The notes under the pieces: generated by a model
Told to the model about the DNA's origin: nothing
Database searches by the model: none
Seen by the model: the letters and a program-made list of their open reading frames with translations, nothing else
Position numbers and translations under genes: made by a program
Shown: piece by piece, positions 11,700 through 23,455 of the stretch
Layout: every line of letters starts with the position of its first letter
How positions within the stretch are numbered: the stretch's first letter is position 1
Assembly: GCA_021234155.1 (NCBI GenBank)
Contig: JAJEKV010000135.1
Location: 1,431,065-1,495,064, forward strand
DNA length: 64,000 nucleotides
DNA from: Isoetes taiwanensis
Taxonomy: Eukaryota > Streptophyta > Lycopodiopsida > Isoetales > Isoetaceae
Reading direction: 5' to 3'

Positions 11700-12660
11700 G
11701 CTCTAATTGATAGACCCTTTCTTTGAGTGCGCCAGTGGATTATGAGCAAGAGCTTGTTGAAAACCGGAGTGTTGGAAGGATGTATTCAAACGGCATGAGA
11801 GCTTCCCCGACCATAAACCAATTTAAAAGGAGTGTGACCGGTAGCAATCTTGAAACAAGTATTGTAGGCCCAAAAAGAAACGAGAGGGAAGTTTTGTTTG
11901 CCACCGGCGGGAAGCGCCACAAATTTTCTTGAGAATGGTGACCGAGTTTTGTTGGTGCTTTCTCGCCAAACCCATTACCTTGAGGATAGTAAGGTGTGCT
12001 CTTGTGATGATGTATCAGGAGATAATCCGCCAGCCCTTTGATAGTATGATTGATGAAATGGACACCACGATCAATCGACCAGCCCGCGGGGCAGCCAAAT
12101 CGCTGCGGATAATTTGTTGATAGAGGACCCTAGTCGTTTGCCGCAGTTGTTGTCCGGAAGTGCACAAGCTTCCGCCCATTTGGTAGCGAGGGCGAGAAAC
12201 CAGAATGTAACGGCACGTGTGTGCCGCCAGAGGATCTATAGGTCCCACAAAGTCCATTCCCCATTTGTCAAGGGAAGTGTATGGGCTTAACGGGTGTCAA
12301 GGGAAGAGCCGCCACGGGCCGTGGGGCCCCACCAAACGGGCAAGCGCCACACGCATGGGCGCGTGGGCGTGAGCATCTTTGAAGAGCGGGGCCAATAATA
12401 CCCGCCGAGAAGGATTTTTGCGGCCGTGGTGTCACCATGAAAATGACCACCACCTAGCCCTTGATGAGCTTCTCGAACAATATCCGAACTTCATGAGGTA
12501 GAACACGCCACAAGGATGGTGGTGTACCCTTTTTGTAGAGATGTCCCGCAACCATGGTGTAGTCACGGACCTCCTGAGAAATTGATGGCGACGGGATTGT
12601 CGCCAAGTGAGAGAGCGCCTCGCTTTCCGGGTGGAAGAGCACCTGTGAGGAGGTAATCGC
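11700..12660 (-). pseudogene. Ty3 integrase region, broken
   Basis: From high to low coordinate, minus-strand frames give a pre-integrase segment (AGHLYKKGTPP, LPHEVR), then, across the shift near 12455, a GGHFHGDTTAAKIL-like zinc-binding block, a YYWP block and a C-x-x-C remnant. Next comes MDFVGPIDP with RYILV (around 12257), the start of the DDE catalytic core. These blocks are canonical for Ty3 integrase. They fall in at least three frames, so no intact enzyme is encoded as read here. Confidence 0.75.
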
Positions 12661-12714
12661 TGAAAATCATGGAACCAATGTGGTGTTGCCGTGACTAAAA
12701 AAGAGCCGAAAGCA

Positions 12715-13150
12715 TCAAAAAAGGCGCCCTGAGACTCCGGGCTGAGGGATCATCCGTGGTGGATGCGGAAAGATAATCCGGGATTTACATGAGATTTGCC
12801 GCCTTATGAACAATTTCAAAAGGAGCAAATTCTTGGAGAAGAAGGACCCAACGAGCAATGCGGCCGTGGGCGTGGACTTGTTGATCAAATAAAGGAGTGC
12901 TTGGTGGTCCACAAAGAACTTGATTTGACTGCCCAAAAGGTAGTGACGGAAGCGCTGGACACGTAAAATGAGACCCAAAGCTTCACACTGGTGGGTTAGA
13001 AGTTGCGCCAGCAGAATTGAGTTTTCGGGCCGGGCGTGAAGCGATTTGGTTTCAGCAGCGATCATATTCTTGAGAAAGAACAGCCCAATAGCAAATGCCG
13101 AGACATCTACATGAACATGAAAGGGTTTTGTCCCATTGAGGAGGAACAAG
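12715..13150 (-). pseudogene. RNase H domain, broken
   Basis: The minus frame contains PFHVHVDVSAFAIG, then FRHYLLGSQIKFFVDHQALLYL. These match the start of the Ty3 RNase H domain (a D within a beta strand) and the 'FRHYLLG..I.F..DH.AL.YL' block that ends it. It sits between RT and integrase in the expected order. It is frame-disrupted after about codon 90. Confidence 0.8.
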
Positions 13151-13299
13151 AACCGGTGCTCGAAAAAGCAAAAAGCTTCACCTGTTGAGCAAAGATCCGC
13201 CTGGGAATTCCAAGCCCGTGTGGATTCGGCACACCGCGGAGTTTATGAATGGGATCGCGAATGGCCGCTAGTCCGTGTATGAAGGTGGAGTAATAATTG

Positions 13300-13980
13300 A
13301 CCTTACCCGTGAAAGAGCGCTTGTCTCCCTTGATATTGGCTGGTGCTTGAGCCTTGAGCACAATAACCCATTTTGGCGTGGATCGGTGGTGATACCGCTT
13401 TGGTCGACAACATGGCTCTACCGTAACACCGTGAGGTGACGATAAAAAGGTGCATTTTCGTGATTGAGACTAATGCCGACTCATCACATGGAAGACGAAG
13501 TTCCAATTTATCCAAATGGTCAGCCATGGAATCAGAGGGCGAGAAGTCATCTTGAAAAATTTGCAAGAAGGGATTTTCCTTCATGAAATCATGAAAACCG
13601 GAGAGCATGATGCTGGAAACGTTGATGGAGAGTTTGATAATCCAAAAGGAACCACCTTGTAGGTAAAAAAAGTCTAACACGGGTGGTGAAAGTAGTCTTG
13701 AGTTGATCGATTCTTTGATTGAGATCTGATTGTAGCCGTAAAACCATCCATGAAGGAGTACATCTCATGTCCAGCCCACCTCTTCCGTAACCCCGGTCCG
13801 TGAAGGGAAGTGGAAAATGATCACGCCCGTGGCTCGATTGAGTTTCCTGTGAGTCCACACGCACGCCGATCTTACCATTGTGTTTGAGGGCAATGACGAT
13901 GGGGCTCACCCATTCGTAATGTTTGACCTCATAGATCAAAACCCGCAAAGAAAGGAGTTTGTCAATTTCCGCCTTGACGC
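13300..13980 (-). pseudogene. Ty3 reverse transcriptase, broken
   Basis: The minus frame near 13948 has EWVSPIVIALKHNGKI followed by VRVDSQE, the fingers block of Ty3 RT. DQLKTTFTTR follows, then after a frameshift MLSGFHDFM and FQDDFSPSDSMADHLDKLEL. The QDD tract is the catalytic centre, normally YxDD, read here as FQDD. VNYYSTFI with IHKL (13107-13361) is the tether to RNase H. The family and order are clear; the frames are split by small indels. Confidence 0.8.
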
Positions 13981-14689
13981 CATCACGTAATTAGGGTTGA
14001 GCCTGCATCGCTGCTAAACCGGTCGCATCGATTTGGTAGGAATGGTGAGTTCCCAAGCTTTTGTTGATTCCCTCAAGATCTGTAACTCCGTGTAAAATGT
14101 GTTTGAATTTTTTGAACGCTTGACGCACTCGCTACGATAAGGGGCCGGAAGATTTTGCAGCAATGCGACAAAGTTGATTGTTGCCCACGCCCCCATCTCG
14201 ACTCGAGTCCCAATATGGGGTATTACTTCAAGATCCCGACAATGTGTGCGTGAGGTTGGAGCATAACCGATGCGCAAGTGGCACTTGCGCGGGTGAAAAG
14301 AGGGGTTGCCGCGCTTCATCCGCCAGAGGTTGTTTCATGACAAGGTACATCTACGGGGAGTTGCAGGAGGTTCAAAGATTCGAAAAGTGATCAACACGTT
14401 GGATTCGACATTGCAAGGAGCCGTAAGGGTCAAGCAAAGCGCCACCGGTCCCGGATCAAGAGTCATTTCTCCCAAGGATCAAAGATATTCGGTAGGATGA
14501 CGAGGCGCACTCGCAGTGGAGCCCCGAACTTGATAAATATTCCGAGCTTCTTCGTAATGCGGTTCCGAGAGAGAGGGTTCCGCGATGTTCACCGTAAATG
14601 ATCCCGCCTCGCTTGCAAGTCCATGGTGGCATTGAGGTGACCATCGCGATGACTAACCGGTCCGTGGGCCCAAGAATGGATACTCTTGG

Positions 14690-15010
14690 CCCGGCGGAGA
14701 AAAGGTCTCGCCACCAACATTTCATAGTCACCGGATCTTCGCCGCCTTTCCAAACCCAAATTCCATGGGGAAGCCGGAGATCACCGATGTTGATGTGAAG
14801 AAGAGGTGTGACGCCTTTGAGGTCGCGCGGATATGGCCATTAGCCAACTTGATGTCATATGGGGCAACGAAAAGAGTTGTGTGATGCCCATTTGTTTATG
14901 GAGTTTATCCGTGATGAGATTGACCGCGCTTACCTCCATCTATTTGAACATGGTTGACTTGTCGATTACCCACCGTGGCATGGACCGTGGGTATAGAGGT
15001 AGCCACAGCC
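14690..15010 (-). pseudogene. retropepsin-type protease, broken
   Basis: Reading the minus strand from about 14970, VNHVQIDGG is followed after a one-base shift by a VNLITDKLHKQMG-like stretch and then by KLANGHI. An aspartate in IDGG followed by 'vNLI' and, about 40 codons on, an 'ANG' turn is the usual pattern of plant retroelement aspartic proteases. It lies between the gag and RT blocks as expected. Confidence 0.6.
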
Positions 15011-15549
15011 CCAACTAAAACAGCTTGGGAGTGGTAACCGGTCCTTGAGAGCGTGATGAAGTTTCAAAATGGTGGCCAAGCTTAAAGGAATTTTGATCTT
15101 GGCTAGCTCCTCTTGGAGTTCTAAAGGTACACATGAGAAAAAGGATCTGGCCGGTTCCAATCGGTGCGGGAGTGCGTGGTAGTGAAGCAAAGAACTTCTT
15201 TTGAGTAAGTCAACCCTCGCAGCAATATTGGGATACGCCCGAGAGCGTGGAGGTTGAGATGTGGAAGGTGTATCTTGTCTTTGTTGAGCTCGGTGGTGGC
15301 ATGAACATTTGCCAATGTGCGGCCTTCAGCAGCTTGCATGAGGTTCAAAATGCTTTGGCTTAACTTTGGGCATGACATGTGGCATGAGCTTCTCCAAGTC
15401 GGTGCAAAGTGAACCTTTTTTCGTTCTCATGAGGAATGGTGTCAACCGCAAAGGCAAAGGCGTGCCATTCGAATAATGGTCAAGGGACGTGATGCCATGG
15501 TCCGGCGCGTGAAACTAAACCAACCCAATTTGACTACCGGACTGGAGGA

Positions 15550-17342
15550 TTAAGTGCCCGAAAAATTTCCTCCCCAGGCTTGTTGATCCACCGAGGTTGA
15601 TTTGTCGGAGCTGGTTGATAGCGTGATTGCCGAGGCGCCTTGGTGGCTTCTTAAGAACTGGCCTCGGCCTTGTTTGCCATTAGCAATCCGAGTTGGTAAG
15701 CCGTGAGGCGGACCGATGTGGTCTGGATTTGTGCCGTGAAGTCGCACGAACTTGTGGAAGTTGAGGACACGCACGCGGGTGGTATGACCCCATTCTTGAC
15801 AAAGTGATAACACCGAAGCTTTAGAAGGATCAAAAGGAGTACGGGTTGGATCTCCGTTGTTGCCCCCGCTGCTGATAGAGTTGAGTGGGTTGCACCGGAA
15901 GTGGTGGTGGCCGATAGTGCGATTGTTGCCGAGGTGTGGTTTGCACTTGATAAACCATTTTGTTGCGGAACGGGTGTGGGATGAGTGCGAGTGCACTCTT
16001 CCGCGGGCATGATTGCACATGTTGCATCGCTGCAATGAGGTGGGCCATTGGTGGAGTTGCACTCATTTGCCAAATGGCCTTGGTATTTGCAAATATGGCA
16101 CCGATCCGACCGGCTACGGTGGATTAGCGTGTTGAGGCCTGAATGTACCGCCTCTGTGGAACCATGACAGTGGAATGAACGGAGCTCTTGAAGAGCCACG
16201 CCGGGGAGGAAACATTGATCGAGTGATTGACAGGTCGATAGCTCCGCTCCAAAGTCTTGGGACGCAGTGTATTCACCATGAGTCGAATAGCCGGAGGAAG
16301 TCTTGGAGAAACCGCACCAAAAACTGGCTCGTGGGGTACTCCTTGAGCTTACTTAGCGAATGTGAAGTCGATCCGCAAAAATCCCTGCGCACTGTGGGCT
16401 CTTGTTGAAGTTCATTGAGTTGCTTGAGATGAAGTTGATCATCATCCGTGGTCCCATAATGAGACGTAAAAGCAGCCGCATTTTCGACCGCCTTGTTTCC
16501 AATGGCTTTTGTTGGACATGAGCCATTGATGAGGAGAGCCACGCCAGGTGGTGGAAAAGATGTGGAATTTCAGTTGAGGTTGCGCATGACCATTTAGGAC
16601 AGCTAGAGCCTCAAATTCTTCCATGTGGGCCCGAAAGCACTTTGGTCTAAGGGTTTGCCTTCGTGTTGCCAAAGGTGGGATAAGTCGGGTTCAGAGTCCG
16701 AAAGGTAGATGTGAAAGTGCTTGGCTGGACAGGAAAAAGATAGTGAGGATATTGAGGTTGAGTTGGATGTGGCATGGTGCCCCAAGGACCCCGATGAAGG
16801 GGTGATCGTTGGTTGAGAAACCGAAGTTGCCGGAGCATTGGTTTTGAGATCCGTAAGGTTGTAAACAGGAAGGGCAAAGGGGGAAATGTAGGGAAAGGAT
16901 ATTCTCGGTAGGTTAAAAAGAGACGCGGTGGATATCCTTGCCCACCCGGGGAGATGATGGTTGTGAAGGAAGAGGCGCATGGCCCGAAGAATGATGGATG
17001 TAGGCATGTTCGGTGTGTATGAAAGTACGGTTGAGAAGGTTGAGCCCGATAGGGCTCCCCGGAGAGTGATGAGGTGACCGAGGTTGTGAGCAATGTTTGC
17101 ACGCTTGGGGCGGGGAACCTGACCAGACAGACACGAGGGGTTGGTGGCGCCGACCGAGCCCCAGAGAAGATGGCCTCCCTCGATGTCATAAGCGAGATCC
17201 ATACATGTCTTGAACAGTTTCCCGGATGGCGATGGCACTCCAAGCGAGGTCGCCTGAGAAAGGAGTTCTTCGGGCGCGTGAAATTTCGGACGCGCATGGC
17301 GGCATGAAGAAAATAGGATGGAATCGCACCCGGCGGCAATGG
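15550..17342 (-). pseudogene. gag polyprotein region, broken
   Basis: Several minus frames make up gag. A P/S-rich N-terminal part (257 codons, 16603-17376) carries no domain I can name. A capsid-like part (16273-16672) has MEEFEALAVLNG, FTSHYGTTDDDQLHL and LSKLKEYPTSQFLVRFLQDF. A zinc knuckle (about 16070-16112) reads CHICKYQGHLANEC, a perfect CX2CX4HX4C nucleic-acid-binding motif. A Q/P-rich tail follows. All pieces are in the same orientation but in shifting frames. The first frame overlaps the LTR edge, so its apparent ATG is doubtful. Confidence 0.75.
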
Positions 17343-17950
17343 TGTTTGGGGTCGGTTTGGGAACTCTGGAAGACACCCTCCTGGGAGGACCGTGGATCTA
17401 ACAGAGAGTCAGGGGACTATGTCACGGGATTTGCAAGAAGAGAAGAAGAAGAAGAAAACGGAACAAATGAGAGGAAAATGATAAGCTTCCTTGATATCAA
17501 TGATGAACATACATGAGCTCTGTAATAGAGAGAAGAACTGAAAGGAGACAAGACTCAAAACTCATCTAGAACTCATGTAACGAAGCTCTAGTCATATATA
17601 TAGTACAATGGCCTTGGGCCCAATATAGACACGACCGATGATCACCGGCCGACTCACGGAAGGAGGCCCGATTTTGGCAGGAATGTTGGCTGGTGCCTCT
17701 TGAAATGCCTAGAATCATGGCCGACCGACACGGGCGGTGACGGGTCATCACTTGTCCGAGCGGGCTCTTGTTGACTCGGGACGCAGCTTTGATCGCGTGG
17801 TCGGCCGCTTTTGGTCTTCACGAGCCTTTGATGGCTGACCCGTGTAGGCCGAAGTCTTTGATGGTGACCCGTGGTGACCCGAGGATCCTTGAGCTTGACA
17901 CGGTACCCGTCATGCATGAATAGTCCTGCACTGGGAGGGCAGGACTAACA
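17343..17950 (-). repeat. 5' LTR of the 11-kb retrotransposon
   Basis: A 608-bp terminal repeat matching 6819-7433. In element sense it starts TGTTAG and ends CCAAACA. Just inside it on the minus strand lies TTGCCGCCGGGTGCGATTCC, which looks like the complement of a tRNA acceptor end plus T-arm and may be the primer-binding site, although the usual leading TGG is not perfect. Confidence 0.93.
17593..17602 (-). promoter_or_regulatory. TATA-like box in the 5' LTR
   Basis: The alternating run CATATATATA inside the 5' LTR reads TATATATATG on the minus strand, in the direction of gag-pol. The same run is present in the other LTR near 7077. It is the best candidate for the element's core promoter; this rests on position and composition only. 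Confidence 0.45.
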
Positions 17951-17955
17951 ATTAT

Positions 17956-20770
17956 CTAGGAGTTAGAAATGCACACACAATAACTTAATGGGCTTATAAA
18001 CTTAGACTCTCTGGAATTTAAGTGTTGCTGCTAAAGTTTACCTTGTTTAAATGATTTTATGCAAGAACAAAGTGGAAATCTTTTACCAAGAGACGGATTT
18101 TCATTCAAAGTATCATCATACAGTGCAAATTCTTTGATCCCAAGCTCTGTGGTCTTCGGCACAGGTTCGAAAATTCAGCAGTAGTTCTTCAATTTTGCGT
18201 CAATAATCCATGGATTTGTGAAGCAAGAAAGGTAGATTCAAGCATTCGAAGGTCAATCCGGCCTGTAACACAAGTATCCCAATCGAATCTCATGCCCAAA
18301 GCCTTCAATTTTCTCTATAACTAAAATCCCTTTTTGAAAATCCTCTGTTTCGTTCCAATCTTGGCAAATCCGGCATGTTTTTTTGTTTTTTTTAGCTTAG
18401 TTCTAGCTTTCTTGCCTTAGAAAAATCGATTCGAGTTGTTTTAAACATGATTGGCCAGCCAAATCGAGCCAAAAAGACCGAAACTTGGCCTGACCCAGAT
18501 TTAGGGTTCATTAAAAAAAATTGATATATCCCACAATCATTTTTTGCCTTGGAAGCCCTGGGTATATAAGAAATAATACAAGTAGAATTATTAATATTAC
18601 GCGTTGTCTCCACATGGGTAATGGCCCGTTGCCACCCCACACGCCCGGGGGTACCACGTGGCAGGGGGTGATTGGGGGAAGGAGTGACCAGGTCTGAGGG
18701 GGAGGGGGATAGATAAGAACATTTTTTTTTTCAAATTTGGCACGAATCCCAAGAAATGGAATATGAGGCTCATAACAAGGTCTTTTTTAAAAATTCTTTT
18801 TTCTCATGGGATCTTTTTTAATGCTCTACAAGATGGAAGAATATTTTTGCAAAAATGAGCATCTTGATTTTTGGCTAAAAATGGGGCTAAATTTGGTGAG
18901 GTGGCAAGTTTATGGAATGATGTGGCAAATCGGTGGTGACATGGCATAATGAGGTGATGATGTGTCAAGCAAGGTGGCAAAATGACTTTTTTCAAGTCAA
19001 AACTTTTTGGGAAGTGGTGATGAAGTGGATGACGCATGTATGATGATGTGGATGTACTTAGATGATGACGTGAATGATATTTGACATTTTGAAGATGATG
19101 TGGATAATTTGACATCATATTTGGCACTTGTGCACACACACATTAGAACTTCATGCAATGACTTGGAAATTTTGCTTTTTCACAATTCTTTGAAGAAAAT
19201 ATGCAATTTATCTCTCTATTTTTATTAGACCATAGGAATAACCAAATTTGGTGGGTTTTTTTGCATTTTCTCAAGATAGTGGATGTATGATGGGTGTGTG
19301 ATGTGTTTTGACTAGAAAAAGGACTTTTTGCCAACTTTGGTTATGGGAATATGATGATGAAGCATAGAAATGGGAAGTATGAAGCATGAAGGGTGTCTCA
19401 TTGATACGATTAAGGTAGTAGGAATATGACAGAAGCCTTGGGAAATAGAATTCATGCCAAAATGACTTGGATCTAGCCACGTACCAATGAACCTTGAGGG
19501 GTCTTCCAAACTCTAATCTTGAGGGGTCTTCACTTTAAGCTCAATTCTTCTTGCTTGAATATCAACCACCTTGTCATTCTTGTATGATGTCCAATGAATG
19601 TCCTTCCCTTGGTTCTTCATCATAGGTGTCACCTTGGAGTCTTCAAAGATGGAAGTCTTCAAACCTTTAGCTCATGCACACATTACCAGTCGAATGTTAA
19701 ACAAATGTGCAAATTGTATGAATAGCTCTTCTATGTTGCCAAAATGTGGCAGCAAACATTCTGTTAATTCACCATGTGTTGCATTTTTCGTTCGGATTCA
19801 TCAATTCTTCGATTCCAAGGCACCCATTTGAGGTTGTTGGCAATATTTTATCATTAGGGTTTTCTTCGAAAATCCAAAAGGGTGGGGTTGTTTTATCCCG
19901 ATGACAAGTTTTTGCTAGTGCCTTTACTCTTGCCTAGGTATGTAGTCTATTATTTCATTTTTTATGGGGTCGCTCGACGTTGTTCCTATGGTCAACTTCC
20001 CATCCATTCCCTTCAAACCATTGTATTACGTTGTTGTGATGAATGACAAGCATATCTATCAAGTATACTGCATCAATAATATAAAAAAATACACACTCCT
20101 ACTCTCAAGAAGGGAAGGAAAAAGAAAGGTGGCACAAAGATGATGTAGTGAAATAGAATGTTACCAAAGGGCAAAATTGGATATGGCTTACTCTTGATAG
20201 TTTCAAGTTGCATTGCTATGCAATGTTGTGAAAGAATGCGTAGACTTCCTGGTGATGTAATGAAATAGAATGTCAACCAAAGGGAATATTTGAACATAAT
20301 TTAATTATAAAAGTTACAAGGGACTCCTTGATTAGATAACATCTTATTCGTTCTGATTCTTCTTCAGAAAAATGTTATGAATTGTAAGCAAGAATGAAAC
20401 ATTTGTGTATTCTATGTTTATATATGAATATTTTTTAAAGATGTGTTTTAAGCCTTGTAAGAGGGCAATAACTAGTAGGATGAGTCCATTGCCCATAATA
20501 GAATATAATAGAATAGAATAGAATAGAATTCTATTCCCATAATAGGAATCCTCAAGTTTGGCAAATGATTCTAGAATAAGTACATAGAGTCTAGTAGATT
20601 CTCTACATCACATGATAATCTGGCAGCTTCAAACTGTGTATGCCATAAAAGGGGACTCCATCTATCCAACGTTTGAACTTGTAAAAATCAATGGTCATTA
20701 AGGGAAGTTTAACCCGTCATAGTCATAATATGTGAGCACATTTTTTTCCTAAGATTGTTTCATCTATGTT
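17956..20770. other. AT-rich intergenic sequence, low complexity
   Basis: No supported gene. Around 18.89-19.12 kb there are many imperfect GATGATGTGG-like units, which produce histidine- and serine-rich minus-strand frames that I read as chance. At 20505-20535 there is a short ATAGAAT repeat. A copy of a foldback family lies at 19848-19920, listed separately. Confidence 0.55.
19848..20070. repeat. diverged copy of the 21.56-21.78 kb repeat
   Basis: This stretch shares TTATCA(C/T)TAGGGTTTT, then CTTCGAAAA or CTCGAAAA, ATCCCG(A/G)TGA and, about 190 bp on, GATGAATGA(C/G)AAGC plus CTATCTATC with 21557-21785. They are two diverged copies of one dispersed repeat about 220 bp long, class unknown. 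Confidence 0.65.
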
Positions 20771-20778
20771 AGATACAT

Positions 20779-21330
20779 GATGTCGTCGATTCGCGTAGCG
20801 AATCGGCATTCTTGCTCAAGACGAGCATGCATGCATTGCATGCGTCGCATGCATGCATCGCATGCGTTTTGGGCCGTTCTTCAGGTTGGGCGTTTGCTAC
20901 TTATTGCGGAGTTCTTCATCGACATTTCATCGGCGCTTCCTCTTCTCTCAGCAGTACCTTATTCTCTTTGAATTGTTTCCGAGGCGGGGAGGGGCTTCTT
21001 CTGCCTGGTTTGGCTAATTGGCGTTGCTTTCTGCTGTCCTTTTTCGGCCTTTAGCCTTCATCCCGGTGACCTTCGTCCTCGATCCTAGTTTGTTAAGGAA
21101 GTCCTTTGGTATTTGGGCGCTTTGTTGGGTTCATGCGGTCGCAGCAGTAAGAATGTCGTCGATTGGCGTGGCGAATCAGCATTCTTGCTCAAGATGCATG
21201 CATGCATGCATTACATGCGTTTTGGGCGTTCTTGGGTTGGGCGTTTGCTACTTATTGCGGAGTTCTTCATCGACGTTTCATCGGGCGCTTCCCTCTTCTC
21301 TCGTGATACCTTATTCTCTTTGAACCCACC
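20779..21330. repeat. 374-bp-period tandem duplication with CATGCATGC core
   Basis: ATGTCGTCGATT begins at 20779 and 21153. Both units contain CATTCTTGCTCAAGA, a block dominated by CATGCATGC, GGGCGTTTGCTACTTATTGCG, TTCTTCATCGAC and ACCTTATTCTCTTTGAA. The first unit has an expanded CATGCAT block. A partial third copy of the unit's end (GGGCGCTTTGTTGGGTTCAT) lies at 21785. The class of the element is unknown. Confidence 0.85.
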
Positions 21331-21555
21331 CTCCCCCCTTCTTTGTTTATTATATTTTGTACAAGTTATCATGTTTTTCCACCCGGTGGGTGATGCTTTT
21401 TTTCCACCTTTGGGTGATGCTATTCTCTGGTATGTTTCTCGCTTGTTGTGTTGGTGATGTGCAGTGGGGTTGGCGGCGCCATCGTTTTTGACTTCTCCAT
21501 GCGGGGTTTTGGGGCGATTCTATGCCTTTACGTTTGTCTAAGCCCCTTGCGAAGG

Positions 21556-21615
21556 CTTATCACTAGGGTTTTTCCTCGAAAACCCGAAGGGCGGGTTTTT
21601 AATCCCGGTGATAAG
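21556..21615. repeat. foldback in dispersed repeat
   Basis: CTTATCAC at the left and GTGATAAG at the right are perfect inverted repeats about 60 bp apart, with GTTTTTCC and CGGGTTTTTAATCCC inside. The same structure, diverged, is at 19.85 kb, so the hairpin belongs to the repeat family. Function unknown. Confidence 0.6.
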
Positions 21616-22198
21616 CTTTCGGCAGGTACATCAACCACTCATCTATTAGCATTGTATTTGTTTTGGGGTCCAAATGATATAATTGGATTTTCCCTTTATT
21701 TTTCGTGGGTAGTTCGCATGTGTGCGGCTATCCACTGTCCACCATTGTAGAAATCTGCTGAGATGAATGAGAAGCCTATCTATCGGGCGCTTTGTTGGGT
21801 TCATGCGAGTCGCAGTGCAAGAATTAGGACAACCATTATCAAGTTATTTATTTCTAATTTAAATTGACTTTATCGCCGACGGGACTAAGAAGTCTATAGG
21901 ACCCTAAACCTTGCTCGAAATACTAAATTTTCTTATATGTCCTAGAGTGTTTAGAAGTTAATTAATAGGTCAAGTAGCATAAATAAGTACCTCATATTTG
22001 AAAATGGAAAGTTGCTAAAAATATTAACTTCTACAAATTTTGTAGAATGTCATGTAAGTTAGTTAATGCGCTGATTGTTCAGCTAGCATGAATAAGAGGC
22101 TCAATCCCATATGTAGGATTTGGTTAGATGTTTTAGAATATACTAGGGATTAACCAATAGGTATTGACTGGTCAACTAGCATGAAAAAGCAGCACTTC

Positions 22199-22365
22199 GG
22201 GGCATGGTCCAGTGGCAGGACCTTAAATTGCCATACCTGAGGTCACGGGTTCAAACTGTCCAATATCGGTCTAGTGACAGGGACCTTAAAAATCCATTAC
22301 GTCGGTCGAGGCCACGAGTTCAAGTATGGCCAATCGGCCCTGTGGTAAGAGACCTTAAACTTGCC
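22199..22365 (+). repeat. tRNA-derived SINE-like tandem units
   Basis: Unit 1 has TGGTCCAGTGG, a good match to the RNA polymerase III A box, and 35 nt later GGGTTCAAAC, close to a B box. Unit 2 follows with GGTCTAGTGACAGGGACC and GAGTTCAAG. Unit 3 has CCCTGTGGTAAGAGACC. All three share GACCTTAAA. No cloverleaf with a clear anticodon stem can be drawn, so these are not functional tRNA genes but tRNA-derived repeats in tandem. Confidence 0.6.
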
Positions 22366-22375
22366 GTATGTACTC

Positions 22376-22502
22376 GATAATCACATGCAAAGTGCTTAGG
22401 TAGTGGAAGATAATCACATGCAAAGCAGCTTCTAGCACGCTTAGGTAGTGGAAGATAATCACATGCAAAGCAGCTTCTAGCATATCGTGCCTAGGTAGTG
22501 GA
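22376..22502. repeat. short tandem repeat, three units
   Basis: GATAATCACATGCAAAG starts at 22376, 22409 and about 22453. Each unit ends in TAGGTAGTGGA, and the later two include CAGCTTCTAGCA. It abuts the SINE-like array. Confidence 0.85.
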
Positions 22503-23400
22503 TTGGCTTCCATGTGATATATGTAGAATAAACTTCATGCTATAAGAACCTCTATCTAAACCACTGGAGGAAGACCTTCACTGCCATGGGTCCCCATGTT
22601 CTGAATATTAATGATGTTGATCTTTCTATGGAATCGAATGAAGAAGGAGAAACCTTGACAGAGAACACCGAGCATGCACAAGAGGAAACCAAAGAAGTTA
22701 AAAAAGAATAGTTAGCAGTTGATCTCGACAAGGAGATCGCCACTTCTACCTTATTGTGGGGCATTGGCTAACTATCTTATCCATTTTTTTCGCTCCACCT
22801 TTAAGGAAGGCCATGTATTATCTATTGCCGAAGATTTAGTTACATAAGCAGAGGCATCTTGATGGGCACTCCGAGCCCTGTCAGCAACAATAGACCATAA
22901 GAAAACTTATAGCCAATAGGTCACTATTGATTTGGTCTGTCAAGACATTGCTCTAGCTATCCTAGGTCAAGATTTAGCTGCATGGATGAGTATGAAGATG
23001 GTAGTAGCAACACCCTTAGCTACCTCTTTCATGCCTGATCGGCTGCAGTTAGGGTCAATCCCAAAGTTACCCTTCTTCGACATCAAAAGTGACTTAGTGT
23101 GCCTTCGCTACAGCATAATGAGGCAGGAATCAGGATCGATCGAGTTCGTGAGATGGACCTTTTTGTTGTTATAATTTTGGGATATTTATGAGCTGACCCT
23201 TATATGTAGCCATAATTGCCTCATACTTTTATAATATAAGTATTTTGTTTTTTTATATGATGTGCTAAAATTAGGTTTTCGTATGGGTGATGATTGTGTA
23301 CATTATCTTAATAACAACTTAGGTCACTCCATATGCAATTATCGTCTGTATCCGATCTTTTATTTTATATAGACGGAATACACAATGCTCCCTAGGCTAC
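22503..23400 (+). other. probable 5' part of chromovirus, no clear domain
   Basis: The region leads into the gag fragment of the chromovirus on the same strand. An acidic stretch near 22.6 kb (EEGETLTENTEH, ending KEVKKE) may be translated element sequence. The 80-codon frame at 22932-23174 has no recognisable domain. I could not find the LTR for this edge. Confidence 0.4.
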
Positions 23401-23455
23401 CCCAATCGACTATGGATGCCTTACTCCAGAGCAAGAACTATTAATTATAAAGAGA

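Larger units (their letters stand above)
6819..17950 (-). mobile_element. 11.1-kb Ty3-type LTR retrotransposon
   Basis: The ends are direct repeats of about 610 bp, each starting TGTTTGGGG and ending CTAACA on the plus strand, flanked on both sides by the 5-bp target duplication ATTAT (6814-6818 and 17951-17955). Coding order on the minus strand is gag with a CCHC knuckle, DGG protease, reverse transcriptase, RNase H and integrase. RT before integrase is the Ty3/Gypsy order. A polypurine tract precedes the left LTR, so the right LTR is the 5' LTR. Every reading frame is broken many times. About 3.7 kb between the integrase and the 3' LTR is not explained by the standard gene set. Confidence 0.93.

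Noticed and set aside
18804-19139. Histidine-rich minus-strand protein
   Set aside because: Arises from GATGATGTGG-type low-complexity DNA; no domain or homologous block.
22200-22263. tRNA gene
   Set aside because: A and B boxes are recognisable, but stems do not pair and the unit is repeated in diverged form.
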